Source of the DNA: Pigoraptor chileana
Taxonomy: Eukaryota > Opisthokonta > Filasterea
Assembly: GCA_943704495.1 (NCBI GenBank)
Contig: CALSCR010000057.1
Span: 17,937-81,936 of the forward strand
DNA length: 64,000 nt
Reading direction: 5' to 3'
Shown piece by piece: positions 1-15,000 of the stretch. How positions within the stretch are numbered: the stretch's first letter is position 1; each line of letters starts with the position of its first letter. The translations under genes were made by a program, and so were the position numbers. Below the pieces are notes generated by a model. That model was not told the origin of the DNA. It worked only from the letters and a program-made list of their open reading frames with translations, and ran no database searches.

Positions 1-3000
1 GATATGGCAAGCGAGCGGGACCACGTGATCGGAGATGCATTTGCACGGCTTGGACGGCTGTGCCGTCAGCGTGGCGTGTCCTTTTCGGAGATTGACTTGA
101 GATGGGGCATCACCGGTTCGTCATTTCAAGCGTGCATTTCTAGTGCAGTGCGTCTGATTGTTATCAATTGTTATGCCTCACAGTGACACTGACGATGGAT
201 CTTCGCCTTTGTATTGCTACTTCCCTCTTTCTTTAAACACGCACAATCACACATACACACATACACACACACACACACCTTGCGCCCTACACTACGACAA
301 ATCCGCAGAGGAGCAAGCCAAGCAAGGAGAAACGATCTCCATCTGCCTCAATATGATTGACAAATGTTTGCCTTACTTTGTGGGCATTCTTGGCAACCGA
401 TATGGATGGCACGGCACAAAAGACGATGCTGCGTTTGCCGCAACACTCGAAAATGCCACCGGCGCATATCCCTGGCTTACATCATGGGCCGACAGGTCCG
501 TAACGGAGCTCGAAATCCGACACGCGGCGCTCAACCAGGACTACCGAAAGCTCGGCGAACCCCTTTCGCGGGTGACATTCTTCATCAGCGCAAAGGAAGC
601 GTCGCGTGACGAGGGCGAGGGAGAAGAGGCGGGCGAAAAGCTTAGGCGACTGAAAGATGAGATCCGAGACTCCGGGTACCGGTGTCAGCGGTATGCCGCC
701 CCTGAGGAGCTCGGGAGGGAGGTGTACCGTTTGCTTGAGGAGCAAATCATGCGCGATTTCCCCGAGACAGACGTCACCGATGCTGTGCTTGCCATGCAGC
801 GCACGCACGAGGCGTACTTGCAAGGGCACTGCTCGCCCACATATCAGCGGGACGACGGGTGCATGTCGCGACTGTCTTCTCTTGTGCACGCGCGCACGCC
901 GGGATCTGTGTTTGTCGTGTCGGAACCGGGCCTTGGAAAGTCGTCTCTGATGGCCAACTGGATTCGGGAGCAGGGAATGGGCTACATTGATGCGTCGCCG
1001 TCTTCGTCTTCGTCTTCATCGACGCCACCTGCCGATCCGACGTCGTCGAAGCATCCGGGGTGCCGGTGCCTGTACTGGTTTGTCGCGGCGTCGCCCTCGT
1101 GCTCATCTCCGCTCAAAATGCTTCTCAGCCTCTGCGCGATGCTTGGCAGATGGCTGGGCGTCAAGGATGCAGTGATCAACGCGCTGGACCGCACGGGCAG
1201 CCTGGAACAAGTCACAAAGAACTTCATCAATCTGCTGCAGCAGGCGGCGCGCACCACCAGCGAGGAAACCCCCGGAGGTCGCCTCGTCTTTGTGGTTGAC
1301 GGCCTCGACGAGCTAGGCCAAGATGTCGCGGCGGGAACAGGCTGCGATGCAGACCACACTGATTGGATTGCGCGGGTGCTTGATGCACAGGCGCTGATGC
1401 CCGAGTGCCTGCGCTTTGTGGCGACGCACGTGACCGGGTGGGAGGGGGCTGCGCGGCTCGTGGCGCCTGCGCATACGGGGGGTGTTGGGCGACGGACGCA
1501 CGCCTACGAAGTTGTTGCCCTCCGTCCCTTTACGCGCACACAGTCGGACTCGATGATTAGCCAGTTTGGAAGCATATACGGCAAGACCTGGTCCCCTCGG
1601 CAGCACAGTGCCCTCTATGGCGGAATGATGCCGGTGGCAAGGGCGAATCCAATGTTCCTCGCACTCGTGCTCGACACACTGCGCGTCCACGCAACTTTCG
1701 AGAGTGCAGATTCGCTCGCCGAGTCACTGTCGTCGTGCAGCGACGTCGAAGACCTCGTAGACTCCCTCTTTGGGCATCTGGAGTCACGGCTTGCTTCCCG
1801 CCTGCCGACCGATGCCAAGCACTCACCGCAGGAGTTGGCAAAGACTATTGTGGGCAAGCTTGTGCGCAAGGTGTCTCTTGTGCAGGAAAGCGTGCGCTAC
1901 GCCGACGTTGCCGAGCTTGTGTCTGCCGACCTCTCCGCAATGGGGCTGGGAGACGCGTGGTCACGTGTGCACGAGGTACTCATTCTATCGCAGAGCCTCA
2001 TTGCAAACGACGGCGACGATCGCGTGTTTTTCCCGCACTATCTCGTCCGATCGGTTGCCCTGCGAAGGTATTGCGGCGATGCTGCAATGGAGAGGGAAGC
2101 GGCCGCAGAAATCTCCGCATACATTGACTCGAAGCTCGAAGACGACGATGACAATTATGAGCTTGGACGACTCGCGGCAGACCACCATCACGTGCTGAAG
2201 AAGCTAGGGGATGACGAAGCGAGCTCTCGGCTGGTTGAGTCTCTGGTCGCACTCCACACTCGCGCCGGCGGACAAACAGACATTGGCGTTGACGCGCAGA
2301 TGGCAATGTGCGGACTTTCCGATGCGCAACTGACACAACTGTCGGCTTCGCTCTCGTCAGCCGTCAAAAGCGTCGAGGATTTTGGAAGGAGTGCGGCACG
2401 CACGCTCGAAACGGCTGTGCACACAATGATGAAGATGGGCTGCGAGAGCGACGGATTGTCGCTGCTCGTTGCCGTATCCAATCGCGCAAACGCAACCCAC
2501 AACAGCGTTGCACTGGAGCTTTACCACAACGCGCTCGAGAAGTACGCCTCGCACCTTGAAGAAAGTTCGCTGAAGGACGACGCCGTGGCGCGCCAGCTGG
2601 AGCGCCTATCGAACAACATGGACAATCTCCTGTCGCGGGTCGCCCCGGATGCGCAGCCCACTCATCAGACCACCGATGGCTCTGGCGGTGTTATTGCGCA
2701 CATGCAGTTGCAGATACTCGACGCAAGCAGGGAAATTGCCAAATCATCGCCGCCAACCACGCCGCTGGGGGCACTCTCCAGGAAGATCGTTGCACGTGCC
2801 GACGCCGCCATTGTCCTGGAACGTGCGCGCGACACTGTGCGGGCAACACTGAATGCGCCGAGGGCGACGCGGGATGTCCGCCTGACGGAGGCCGCGGCGG
2901 CTATTGAAAAGTGCGCGAATGAATTGCGTGCCGTGGACGATGATGCACGTGGCGGCCGCGATGCTCTCCTCGGCGAACTTGTCTGTCAGGCAGGCGTCTG

Positions 3001-6000
3001 CGACCTCCTGCGTGCGCGCGCCAAGGACAGCGCGCTCATCACGCAAGGTTGCAACGCCGTGAAGACCGGCAGGGGCATTGTGCTGCTGCACGGATTCATG
3101 CAAAAAGAGGCTATGTGGAGGGCACAGTATGCACTTGCCGTTCTCGACTACAAAATGCATCGGCACGTCGATGCGTTTGATGCATGCGTCAAAGCGCGCG
3201 CCCACCACAACGGCGATAGCGACAAGGTTGCCGTCCCCGAGATTGACGCTCTGGAACACAAAATACGGCGCCAGTTGTTGACGCCCACGCTGTCCATCAC
3301 GCAGCCGCCGACACAGCGCGCGCGATTCCTGGCCACGTGGTCTCTGGAATTCCGTCCGCACGAGAGCATGGGGCCGGTGAACATCCGTGTGGTGGCAAAG
3401 GCTGTCATTGCTCTGCCGGGGACGCCGGAGGAGATTGTCGTGCACGACAGCGGTGCGTCTGGGGTGGTTGCGGGAAAGACAATGTTCGATCTGCCGCACG
3501 GAATTTACTGCGTGAAAGTTGTGTCGTCTACTCTGCCAACCGAGAATGAAAAGAGTGCGCTGGAAAGGACTGTGGAAGCGATTGTGTCCTCATCGCCGAC
3601 GACGGGTACGTTATGGTGTGAGTGTGGGCTGCTGTCTCGGCATGTTAGGACCTCTTTATTTCCCGTACTGGTGTGATGATTTCATAATTAATAATTCCAC
3701 ACCCACACCTACTCACATCAACACCCACACATGCACACATACAATCACACACACACACGCACTATACGTGATGCAACAGGCCGACCCCTCCCGAAAGACG
3801 ATCCAGATGCTGCCGAGAAATTCTGTCGCTCGTGCTCCACGTTCTGCGCCGAGTCTGGTCCATTGCGTGAGGCATACAACTGGCTGATAGGCGTGCGCGA
3901 CGTCAAAGGGCGGAGCGCCGAGCTCGAGCTTGAACTCGGGAATTGTCTCATGGAGACCCGCGAGGACGGCAAGGACGACACGCTCATCCGCGAACACTTT
4001 ACTGCCTGCATGGCACTGTGCGATGCCGACTGCGCGGCAAGTGCGTCCACTCTGGCTGTCGGGCACGCCGCCGCCCTCGCCCTCGCTGACTTGCATCTCC
4101 GCCGCGGCAGTGGTGCGGAGGCTCTTTTGGCGGTCAATCGCGTGCTCAACGATGCGACCTGCGACGGCGACAGAAAACGTGCCGGAATGAGTGCCGCTGC
4201 GCATGCGCGGCGACTGATGGATGATCCCGAGGGCGCCGCCCGGATGTTTGGCACAATGATCGACCGGGCGCCGTGGGACTCGATGGCCCTTGTGTGCGCA
4301 CTGCATGACGCGGGTGACCTCTTGGCGGCGCACGCAATTCTGCATCCGGGGGCTGGGTCGACGCCCAAGGACAGCTGGGGCTGGTGGGAAGTTCCATCGC
4401 CGAACATGCACTGGGCGCACGTGGGCCCGCACACGTGCGATTGGGAGGCAGCCGAGCCCTGCTGGCATCTCATACGCGCTGCGGTGTACGCCGCCGCGGG
4501 CGACTTTGACACTGCCGCAACACTCCGCCAAGCGGCTCGCGAGGCTATGCGCAACGTCAGCGACAGTGGAGCATTTGCACTGCTGTCCGCATGGCAGGCA
4601 CACGCTGAGACCATTTCACACGCACCGGACACAACGGATGCCGACCGACGCGCCAAGGACACGCGCGCCGCAGAGCAGATCAGAGCGAGCGTGGCAACTC
4701 TGGCCAGGCATGGGAGCCCACCCGCGTGGCGTGCGGGCATGCATGTGTGGACTGCAAACCTTCAGATGCGAGATGCACTCGTGCACGCGAGGCAGCGTCC
4801 CTCAGCAGAGAGTATGGCGAAAGTGCTGGCTGAGTACGACCTGGCCATCGCCGCGGGCGCATGTGCTTTCGACGCCCGCTGCGGCCGGGCGAGGGTCTTT
4901 TTGCACCTGCGTGACGTGCGGCAGGCGTGCGCAGAGCTGGCGATCGCGGACAGCGTGCGGCCTTCGAGTGCCTTGGTGGCCACGATGAGGGGGGAGGCGC
5001 TGTCGTGGATGTGCGATGCAGATGCAGCGGCGGAGCATTTCAAGCAGGCGCTGTCACGTGGCGACGGAAACAGCGACGACACCGGGTTCGCTGCCTTTGA
5101 CAGTGTGCTGGGGCTGCGGTGTGCGTCTGTCCGTGCCCGTGCGCTGGCGGGATTGGCGTGGACGCGTGTGCTCATGGACGATTGCAACGGTGGCGAAGAG
5201 TCTGCGAGGGAGGCTTGTGCATTGGCGGGCGCTCTGTTGTTGCCACTGGGCGCGCTGGCACTTGGCGCCGCACTTTCGCGCACTGAGATTGAGCTCGCCC
5301 ACTCAGAAGTGGCGGATTGCTTGACGCGCGCGGCCGCCGATCCGCACTGGGCTGTGCATGCTCTATGGCGACGTGCAGAATGGAGACAAGCTACCGGCGA
5401 TGTCGTTGGTGCTGCGTCAGATTACGACGCGTTTGTCCCGAGTGCGGCGGGTGCGCCGTGCTTGCCGCCTGGAATGACTGTTGTGGATGCATGGTACCGC
5501 GCCGCGTCGTGTTACTGGCAAAAGGGTTCGTTTGGCCTCGCTGTTGACCGCGCAACGCACTGCATTGCTGAGAAAGAGCACCCGCACAATGCATACCGTG
5601 TCAGGGGCAACGCCCTCCATCGCCTGGGCAAGACAACCGCGGCTGTTACGGAGAGGGAGAAGTTTCTTGCGCGGGCAGTCAATGACTTTTCGCACATGAT
5701 TGGCGTCGACCCCCGCGACATGCACGCGCTCCGCATGCGAGGCGTGTGCCAGCGTGCACGTGGCCGTCCCGAGCTTTCCTTGGACGACCACGACGCCGAC
5801 GTCGCCTTAAATCCCACAGATCCCGTCGCATTGTACGAGCGCGCCAAATCGAGGTTCTCTGCAAAGATGATGCAGCCCGCGGCCGACGATGTGGATGCGG
5901 CGCTTAAAATCGACCCCACTTTTGTGCGTGCGCGGGCTCTCCGTGCGCACGTGCACGCACGCGAAAAAAAATGGGCGGATGCCGCGAGCAACTATGCACT

Positions 6001-9000
6001 CGTGTCGAAGGAGCATCTTGCGGAGAGAAAGCGAGCGCTGGTATCATTCGAGTATGCAGAGTGTCTTTTTGCACTCGCACGCTACGAAGATGCTGCCCAC
6101 GAATACGGCGATGCACTGTCGAGACCGCGCTTCATCGGCGACGCCAGTGTGTGTGTCGCCCACACACGACGCGCAATATGCTGGCTGCGGAAAGGGCTGC
6201 ATGATGCGGCGCAGACTGAGCTGAAGGAGGCACGTGAGCCCAGATCGGCCGAGTGGCATTGGTGCTATGGCGCGTGCCGTGCTGCCAGTGGCGATCACGT
6301 GGCCGCCGTCCGGTCCTTCGAGTTGGCCATCAAGCTGGATGGAAAGCAGTGGGAGTACCACCGCGACATGGGCGTTGGGCGGCTGGCGACGGGCGCTGTA
6401 GAGGCTGCAGTGGCTGCATTCACGGAGGCTGTGCGCCTGTGCCCCGGGAGCCCGTCGCTTCTGTGCGCACGTGCGGACGCGCTCACTGCCGCAAAGAATT
6501 ACGCGCAGGCGGTGCGTGACTTTAGTTGCGCCCTCGCACCCGCGACAGAGTTTCCCGAGAGGCCTGCGGCCCTCTTCAAGCGTGCGCTGCTATACGCCGA
6601 CAGACTGGATCGGCCGGCTGCAGCACTCGACGATCTTGCGCTTCTTATCTCGCTGGATGCCACATTCGGCCCCGCTCTGTTGAAGCGTGCTAAAATGGCA
6701 CTCGCACGGCAAGACTATAGTGAGGTGGTGTCAGAGGCGACGCATGCACTGCGCATTCCGCGTGGCAATGGATGGCTCGAGTATGGTGTGCGATCCGCCG
6801 TCGCAAAGACGCGCGAGGTCGCATTGTCCGAATATGAGCTGGATGCCCACTGCACAAGGGCGCGTGCAAGCCATGAGCTCGGTGGATGGACCGGTGCCGT
6901 CGACGACTACGGACGCTGTCTTGACTTAATCGATGCAAAGAAAGTGGCTGATGTTGCCAGTTTGCGTCTTGGAAAGGCAGCTGCACATGCCGAGCTCGGG
7001 CTGATGGAGGAAGCCGAGAGCGAATACGCGCTGTCGCAGAAGGCAGTGCCCTCTGATGCCGCGGCGTGCGGGCTCTCTCGCGTGTGTGCCGCGCGGCGCG
7101 ACTTTGAGGCGGCGTGCACGTGGGCGACCGAGGCCATTCGGCTGAACGAAGCAAGTGCGACTGCGAGGGAGCTTCTTGGCTGTGCGCTTGCGTCGATTGG
7201 CAAGCACGGTGAGGCGGTTGCCGCCGCAGACGATGCCATTCGCCTCCACCCGCGCAGCATTCTCGCGCACACTACACGGGCTGGCAGCTGCAGGGCGCTC
7301 GGCCGATACGTCGAAGCAAACCGCGAACTGACGCGGGTCATTGCCTTGAAAAGCGCCGCAGGTCTTTCCTTTGTTGCGGACCTGTGCGACCGCGCGTCCA
7401 TCTCGTATGTCCTCGGCGCAACCGATAGCGCGCTGGAGGATGTCGAGACGGCGCTGCTGCAGTCTCCCGGGCATCCGATGGCAATGTGCGTGCGTGCAGA
7501 AGTGCGCCTGCTTCTTGGCGATCTGGAGAATGCCGATGCGGACTTTGCGAGCGCGGAGGCTGCATGCGCGCCGTCCAGTGACGCCGTCGTCCGTGCACAT
7601 TGTGCGAGAGGACGTGGCGACTGTGCGATGGGCTTTGGACGGCTGGATGACGCCATCCAATCATTCTCAACAGCCGTTGCGTGGTGCGACCGCGCTCTTG
7701 TTGACGCCGAGGAGGGCATTCTTTCCGCGGGGCTGGCGGTTTCGCAAGTGTGCCCGCCACACGACGAGAGTCCGTCCGGTCTTCCCCAGCATTTTGCGCA
7801 GACCCCACTGCGCCTGCGCTCTGTGCTCAGTCGTGCCGAGGCATTTCGCAACGGCGGCGCACACCGTGAATCAGCGTTGGCAGATTACGACGACGCCGTG
7901 GAGGCTGCTCGTGCGGCGGGAGCACAAGCGGCGCTGTGGTGGGCCCACTATGGCGCCGCGTCGGTGGTGATGTCGGCAGGAGACAACGTTTCAGCGTGCA
8001 AACACCTAGAGTTGGCCGTCGCTGCATCGCCGGCTGTTGCACGAACAAAGGGACTGCCGGACTGGCTGACCTTTGGCATTGCTGATGTGTGGTCTGCATT
8101 AGGTGCCGCCATCCACGGCGCAAAGGGACTGTCTGCGGCCGAAGATGCGCTGCGTGCGTACAGCGAGGCCTTGCAGGTCAAACCCGGGCACTTTCAAAGT
8201 CATGTTGGCAAGGGCATTGTGTTTTCTGCACGTGCGCAGTGGGACGAGGCCGTGCGATCGCTGGACAAGGCCGTTGAAATTATCCCCGAGGACGGACCGT
8301 CGCTGATTGCGCGTGGATTGGCACACCTTGCGCTGTGTGTGGGGAGTGCGGATGCGATCGTGTATGGCGAGCCGCTCACGGCAACAACGCAGCGTGCGAT
8401 AGCAGAGGCGCGCCGTGCCGAAAAGGACCTATCTGCGGGCATCCAGCTCGGCGATGGCAATCACGCTACCCTGGCTGCCCTTGGGGACGCCCGCATGGCC
8501 CTGGGAAAGTACGCCGAGGCTCTCGCAGACTACGACGCTGCTCTCGTCGCAGCGGGGGGCGCAGGCAACAGCCAGGCGTGTATTGGTCGCGCACGCGCTC
8601 TTTCTAAGCTGGCGAAATGGCAGGAAGCCGTCAAGGCGTATGCCACGGCCGAGACCTGGGTTGCGGGCGCCGAGGATGCGGCTACACTGTACGAGGCGTG
8701 GGGTGATGCGCTGGTGGTGCTGGAGCGACACGCGGACGCCTACGACCGGCACTTGTCTGCCGTTGCCAAGCACCGCGAGGATGTGGCCCAGGCGGTGCCC
8801 GTGTCGATGGCCACGCAGGTCAGTTATGGGGCAGATGCGACGGCAAAGGTTGAGGAGTCGAATATCGCTCCTTTGTACGATCCGCAATCTGTGAGGCGCT
8901 TGGCTGCGCTTGGCGTGTCTTTGCGTAAGGCGGCCGCCAGTGGACTGCTGTCGCGCACCATCGACAACGCGGCTGCAATACATATCCTGACTGAGGCAGT

Positions 9001-12000
9001 GACACTCGCTCCAAACGATCGTTCAGCTGCCGTCGCACTCGGCACGTGTCTCTTTGGCGCCGGCGAGTGGGCGTCTGCCGCAGATTCGCTGCAGCGTGCA
9101 ATCGCGATGGATTCTGACGACGCCGACACCCTTGCGTTGCTTGCAGAAGCAAAGTGGCGCCTCGGGATGGACGACATTGCTGCCGCGGTGTATCAACGCG
9201 CGCTTGCTGCTGACGCCGACTGCGTTCGCGCCCACCTTGGGCTCGGCACCATGCTCGCAAAAAAAGACTTTCCGTCGGCGTGGGCTCACCTCACCGAAGC
9301 GTTGCGGCTGTCTCCGTCGGACCCCGAAATTCTTGTCAAGCGCAGCCACGTAATGCTTGAATCGGGAGACATTGTTGCTGCTAGGCGCGAACTCGGTGAA
9401 GCATCCCGCCTCGGATGTGCCGAGAGTGCGGTTGAATTCGGGCTCGGGGAGTGCTGCCGATTTGAGGGCGCGTATGCAGACGCGGCAGCGCACTACACGG
9501 CCGCAATCAATCGGGGCGGACTGCTGCTGGTCGACGCTCTCCTGGCACGTGCCGACGCGCTCCTGCAGACGGAAATGATTGATCAGGCCCGCGCCGACGC
9601 CGACGCCGCGGAAAGGGTGCGGGCAGACACTACCGACGTGACTGGCATTCGCGCGCGCATTCTCCTCGCAACGGACGATGCGGTCGGGGCGTCGACGCAT
9701 TGCGCTTCCGTCCTCGCTGTGCATGCCTCAGATGTCCAGGCGCTGTGCGTGCGTGGCCAGCTGCGGTGGAAAGCAGGATCGCACAAGGACGCAGTCGGGG
9801 ACTTTGAAAGAGCGCTCGCCGTGGCTCCAACGTGCCGCACCGCACAGTATTGGCTGGGCGTCATGTGCATGCGCACTGACGTCACGGCCGCGCGTTTTTA
9901 TCTCTCTGCGGCAGTGCTTCCCGGGACAGCGGCGCTGTCCTCGCGCCACTCTTGCAAGGCACACTGCATCCTGGGTGACATGGCACTTGCGGCAGGCAAC
10001 CCAGATGAAGCTGCGTCCCACTTTGACTGCGCACACAGTCGATACTCGCTTTCGCCCGCCGCACACATTGGCAAGGCGCGTGCGCTTGCCCGGATGGAGC
10101 AACCGGAAGGGGCTGTGCAGGCTTTCCGTGCGGCGCTGGCGATGGGACTCTTGGACGAGGCTGAGAGCAGCGTGGTGCGCATTGAGCTTGCAGACTGTCT
10201 GGTTGCGACACACAAGCCGTGGGAGGCCGAGGAAGAGCTGAAGCGAGTGCGGGAAGCAGACACGGCGCTGGCTCTTGTGCGCCTGGGTCGCGTGTACCTC
10301 GAGAGCGCGGAGCATGCTCGTGCAGTCGATGCTTTTGAGCGGTGCATAGCGGTGACCACCAAGGACGCTGCCGCTGTGCGCTTCAGGGCGCTTGTCGGGC
10401 TGGCGATGGCACGAAAGTGCGCGGGGGACCTGAAGGAGGCCCTCGATGCCGCGAATCGGGCGGTAGCAATCCACCAGCAGCTCATCGCGGGAAAGGCCGT
10501 CGCGGGCGGGATGCTGCGCGCAAGCAAGGACACGCGCTGCAGCGCCGCGCTTCAGATTGCGGGCGAGGTGCGGCTGCTACTCGGAGACCACGCGGGTGCA
10601 ATTGGCGACCTCACCAAGGCCCTCGAATGCCTCTGGGCCGACGGCGATCGCGACGACGGCACAATCACGTGCGCGCGCGCCGAATGCCATCTGAAGGGAG
10701 GCGATTTCTTCGCGGCGCTTTCCGACTTTAGCGAGACGAAAGTGCTTGTGGTCGAGGGCGAGAATAAAACCGTGAATCCGTCCCGCGTTGTGCTTGGACG
10801 TGCGCGGGCGCTGATGGGGCTGTGCGATTATGCGACGGCGATCGACGCGCTGGAGGACAAGTGCGTCCGATTGGACGGAGATGCGCTATTGCTGAAGAGC
10901 GCTGCGCACGAGCACGTTGGCAATTATGAGCAGGCGCTGGAGGCCATTGACGCTGCCCTCGGCGTCCACACGGGCGTCTCGATGGTCGCGCAGGATCAGT
11001 TGAGCAGTGTCTGCGCGCGCAAGGCGTCAATACTCGTTGCCATGGGGAGGAGCGAAGACGCCGGCGCCGCATTCGAGTCGGCGTTGGCGTCGGGCGAGGG
11101 TGTTCTGGCGCCACTCACTGCGGCGCAGATCATGAACGAGTGGGCGGCTCTGCTCCTGGCCGACCGTCAGTATGTCAAGGCGCTTGCCCTCTACAACAAG
11201 GCCGCGGTAACGGTGGGAAGCGCCGGAAAGGACACGAAAGCGGTGGCGTCCGCGGCGTATGCGGGTGCCGGTGAGTGCCTTGCGTCGATGGAGCGTTACA
11301 CGGAAGCTGCTACAGAGCTCAAGAAAAGCATCGGGCTCAAAACGAAGGACAGCGTCGAAGACAGCGTTACCGCACGTCTGGCGTTTTGTCTTGCGTGCAG
11401 CGGATCGGACGCGGATGCAAAGGAGGCCCTCCGTCTGGCAACGGCAGTGCTTGATCGAAATGTCGGCAGCCGCGCACAGGCGCTGCTTGCGCGCGGCCTG
11501 GCGCTGGAGTCGACGGGGGCAATGGAGGACGCCGCCGTCGACTTCCTGTCGATTATTGACCAGAGTGAGCGTCAAGAGGGTGCGTCGGTGGGTGGCGAGG
11601 ACGGCGGATCGTGCGTTGACCCTGAGCTGGCTGCCTTTGCACACTATGGACTTGGCAGGACTCTGCTTTGGCGCGGGGAATTCGAGTCTGCAGTTGTGCA
11701 TCTCCGCCGCGCCGTCGCCGAGACAAACCGGGAGGGTTTGCGGATGGAGGCGCTGACGCTGCGTGCAGACGGCCTGCGTGGCATGGGCTGCCTCACTGAG
11801 GCCGAGGAGGACTGTGCGGTTGTTCTCGGAAGCAAGGGCGGGCGAGTGTCGCGGAGCCTCCGGGCGCTGGTCACTTGCATCCTGGGCGACCTGTCACGTG
11901 CCGATGGCAAGCACCCGCGGGCACTGGAGCACTACGGACAGTCGCTGCAGCTTGAGCGCACAGCCCGGGGACTGCACGGCGCGGCCACCAGCCAGGCGTA

Positions 12001-15000
12001 TCTCATGCGCACGGACGGTGCAATGCAGGACTGCAACGATCTCCTTGCATCACATGCGGCGTCCCCCTTTGCAACGCCCGCTCGCATGCTGCGCGGAGAG
12101 TTGTGCCTCCTCGCTTTCGATCACGAGCGCGCGATCGAGGACATTACCGCCGCCATTGAAGCGGGAATTGAAGGTCGGCGCCATGCTCTTGAAATGAGGG
12201 CTGCAGCACATCGCCTCTCGGGGAATTATGCTGCGGCATTGAAGGACTACGAGGGCGCGCACTCAATGCGACGAGACGCAGGGGAGCAAGACTCGCGGCC
12301 GACGCAGGGCGCCGTGGCGGGTCTGGGCCTCTGTCTGGCCGAGTGTAATCGCCACAGCGAGGCGCTAGAGTACTTGTCACGTGCACTGTCGTCTCTGCGT
12401 GGCGCCCCTGCGGAAGTGGACGACGGCGGGCTGAGGTTGTCGGGTGACGGCCGCCCCTGGGTGCGTGCGCCCGTGGAGAAGGAGCTCCTGCTCGCCCGTG
12501 CCGACTGCTACATTGCGGCAAACAATTTCGACGCCGCCATTGTTGACATGGATGCTGCTGCAGGCATTCGCGGGAACACGAGCGCAGTGCTGGCCACAAA
12601 GCTCAAGGCAGTGCGCGCAAAATGCTCTGCAAGCATGTCCGAGTGCGGTCGGCGCGAAGTGGACTCTGGCAACTACTCTGGGGGGCTTGCGCTCCTGCGA
12701 ACAGCATCTGTGCTTGTGGATACCCCACCCGCACTCTTGTGCGTGTACATTGCGCGCGCTATCCTTCACACACAGCCGTCGTCGGGTGGTGACCTCTCGG
12801 AGGCGCTCAAGTGGTGCTCGCGGGCGATTGTGTCGAACCCGGATGTGCCGACTGCGTTGGCGGGGTTGCGAGTGCGCATCGACATCCACGTGCGCATGGG
12901 CTCTGCCGCGCCGGTCCGCGAAGACTGCACGCGCCTCGTGAAACTGCTGGAGCGGGCTTCTGGCAAAGAGCTGACGTCAATAGCGCTTCGTGTGGCAGAC
13001 ACGTGCGTGTTCGGCGGACACCCAGACCTTGCGCTACAGGCCGTTGATACTGCGCGCCAGGCAGACACTGTGCGTGGGAAGGGACAGAAGCAGCTGAGAG
13101 ACCTCCTGCGACGCATCGGCGACGCTTTCTTTGCACAATCGCAACTTGCGGACGCCACAACTGCCTTCAAGGACAGCATCGACGTCGAGAAGAGTGCCGA
13201 TGCCTTTGCGGGCCTTGCTCACTGTTTTTTGCGCCGGCGCGACCGCACAAAGGCCCAGGAGAGCGCTGCCGCCGCCCTCAAGCTGCGATCAACTTGCGTG
13301 CGCGCAAAGGCGATTCTATCGCAGGTTCGGCTGGAAACGGGCCGCTCGAAGGACGCTCTTGTGCTGCTCCGAGAGGCAGATGCCGAGATGTCGCGGTCCC
13401 GGGGCGCGAAAGAGGGGGATGCCGCAACCGTCGACGCCCACGTTCGGCTGCTGGTCGCGCGTTGCTTTTCCAGCGCCCTCGCCCTCGCCGAAGAGACCGA
13501 CGAGGCCGAGACGTGGGTCGCCGAGGCCCTCCGACTGTCGGAGCTCCTGTCGGGTGCGGCTCATGGCCGCAGTTCCGCGATGAGCGCAGTGCCGGATGCA
13601 ACAAACCTCGTTCTGTTGCGTGGACGACTGCAACTGAAGTCGGGCAAGACGGCGGACGCCCTCGCAAACTTTCAGCGCGCAATAGAGCTCCTTGATGCAC
13701 GGCGGGGGTCGTCCGGCGCGGAACAGCCGTCGTCTGCCGATGAGTATCAGCGTGCAGTGCAAGGACGCGCAAAGGCGCTCAATGTTCTGGGCCGCAAAGA
13801 AGAGGCGCTGGCGGCATATGACGCTCTCCTCGCGGGAGGAAGCAAAGGCGACGTCGGCGCACTCGTAACCAGCGCGGTCGTTTGCGAGCGTGCAATGCTT
13901 TTGTTGACTGTTCGCCGCGATGCCAAGGCGGCGGCAACCGAATTCCAGCGAGTTCTCGGAATGTCTGGCAGTGGTGGGAAGACAGGCGAGTCCAAAGCAG
14001 GCTCCGCGGGAAAGCCTGCAAAGGCGGTCGATGCTCACGTGCTGGCGGAGGCGCAGGCTGGATACGGCATGGCGCTCAGTGCGATGGGCAACCACACGGC
14101 CGCAGTGGAGCATATCAAAGCCGCACTGTCCGCACGCCCGGGCTTGAGAAGCGCTGCACTGCTGCTTGCGCGCGCACGCAGCTGCGTAGCCCTCGGTGAC
14201 GAGAATGAAGCCATGGCTTACTGCACCGAGGCAATCGGTATGGCGCCATCACTGGAGTTGACGCAGCTCAAGGCCGATATTGCGCGGATTATCGAGGCAA
14301 AGGGTGAGTGAGTGTGTGTGGCTATTGAAAAACATCTTTGAGCGCGCAATATTGGTATGACGTGTGGGCGCATTCCTATCATGACAGCCGAATGCTCGCA
14401 ATCCAATCCTTGTTGTTGATGTTCGTTATTTTGTTATTGCGTGGACGCTTCAGATGCCGAGCGTCTTGGCTGGACGTCCCTCAAAGCGGGCTCGTTTTAC
14501 GAGGGAATTCGCTGCTTTGACGACGCGCTGCGATTGGGCCTCCCCGACAAGAGCAGCGCGCTCATTGGTCGAAGCAGATGCCACGCTAAATTGTCCAGCG
14601 CCGACAGCGCAGCCGCTGACGTTGCAGCCTCCACGACTGCCCGGCCGGGAGATGCAAAGCTGCGCATGGACGCCGTTGAGGTCCTCCTGTCCATCGGGCG
14701 TCCAAGGGAAGCGATACCGCACGCTGATATGGCGGTGCGTCTGACAAAGGCTCAACAGTCCCGCCCGTTTGTTCTGAGAGCTTCAATATACGAAGCGGCA
14801 GGGGATTTGGAGGGAGCGTTGCGTGACCTTTCGACGGTTGTGCGTCTGGACGCTAAGGACGTCGACTCGCATGTTCGCCGCGGAGATCTCCTCGTAAAGA
14901 CTGGTAATGTGAAGCTGGCTGAAAAGAGCTTCCAGCAAGCCCTCAAGCTCAACCCGAGCCACGTTGGCGCAAAGGCGGGGCTGGCGGAAATCAGCAGCGA

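Noticed and set aside
6907-7851. Long antisense ORFs opposite the TPR exon
   Set aside because: Strong G/C third positions keep complementary frames open; the translations show no domain.
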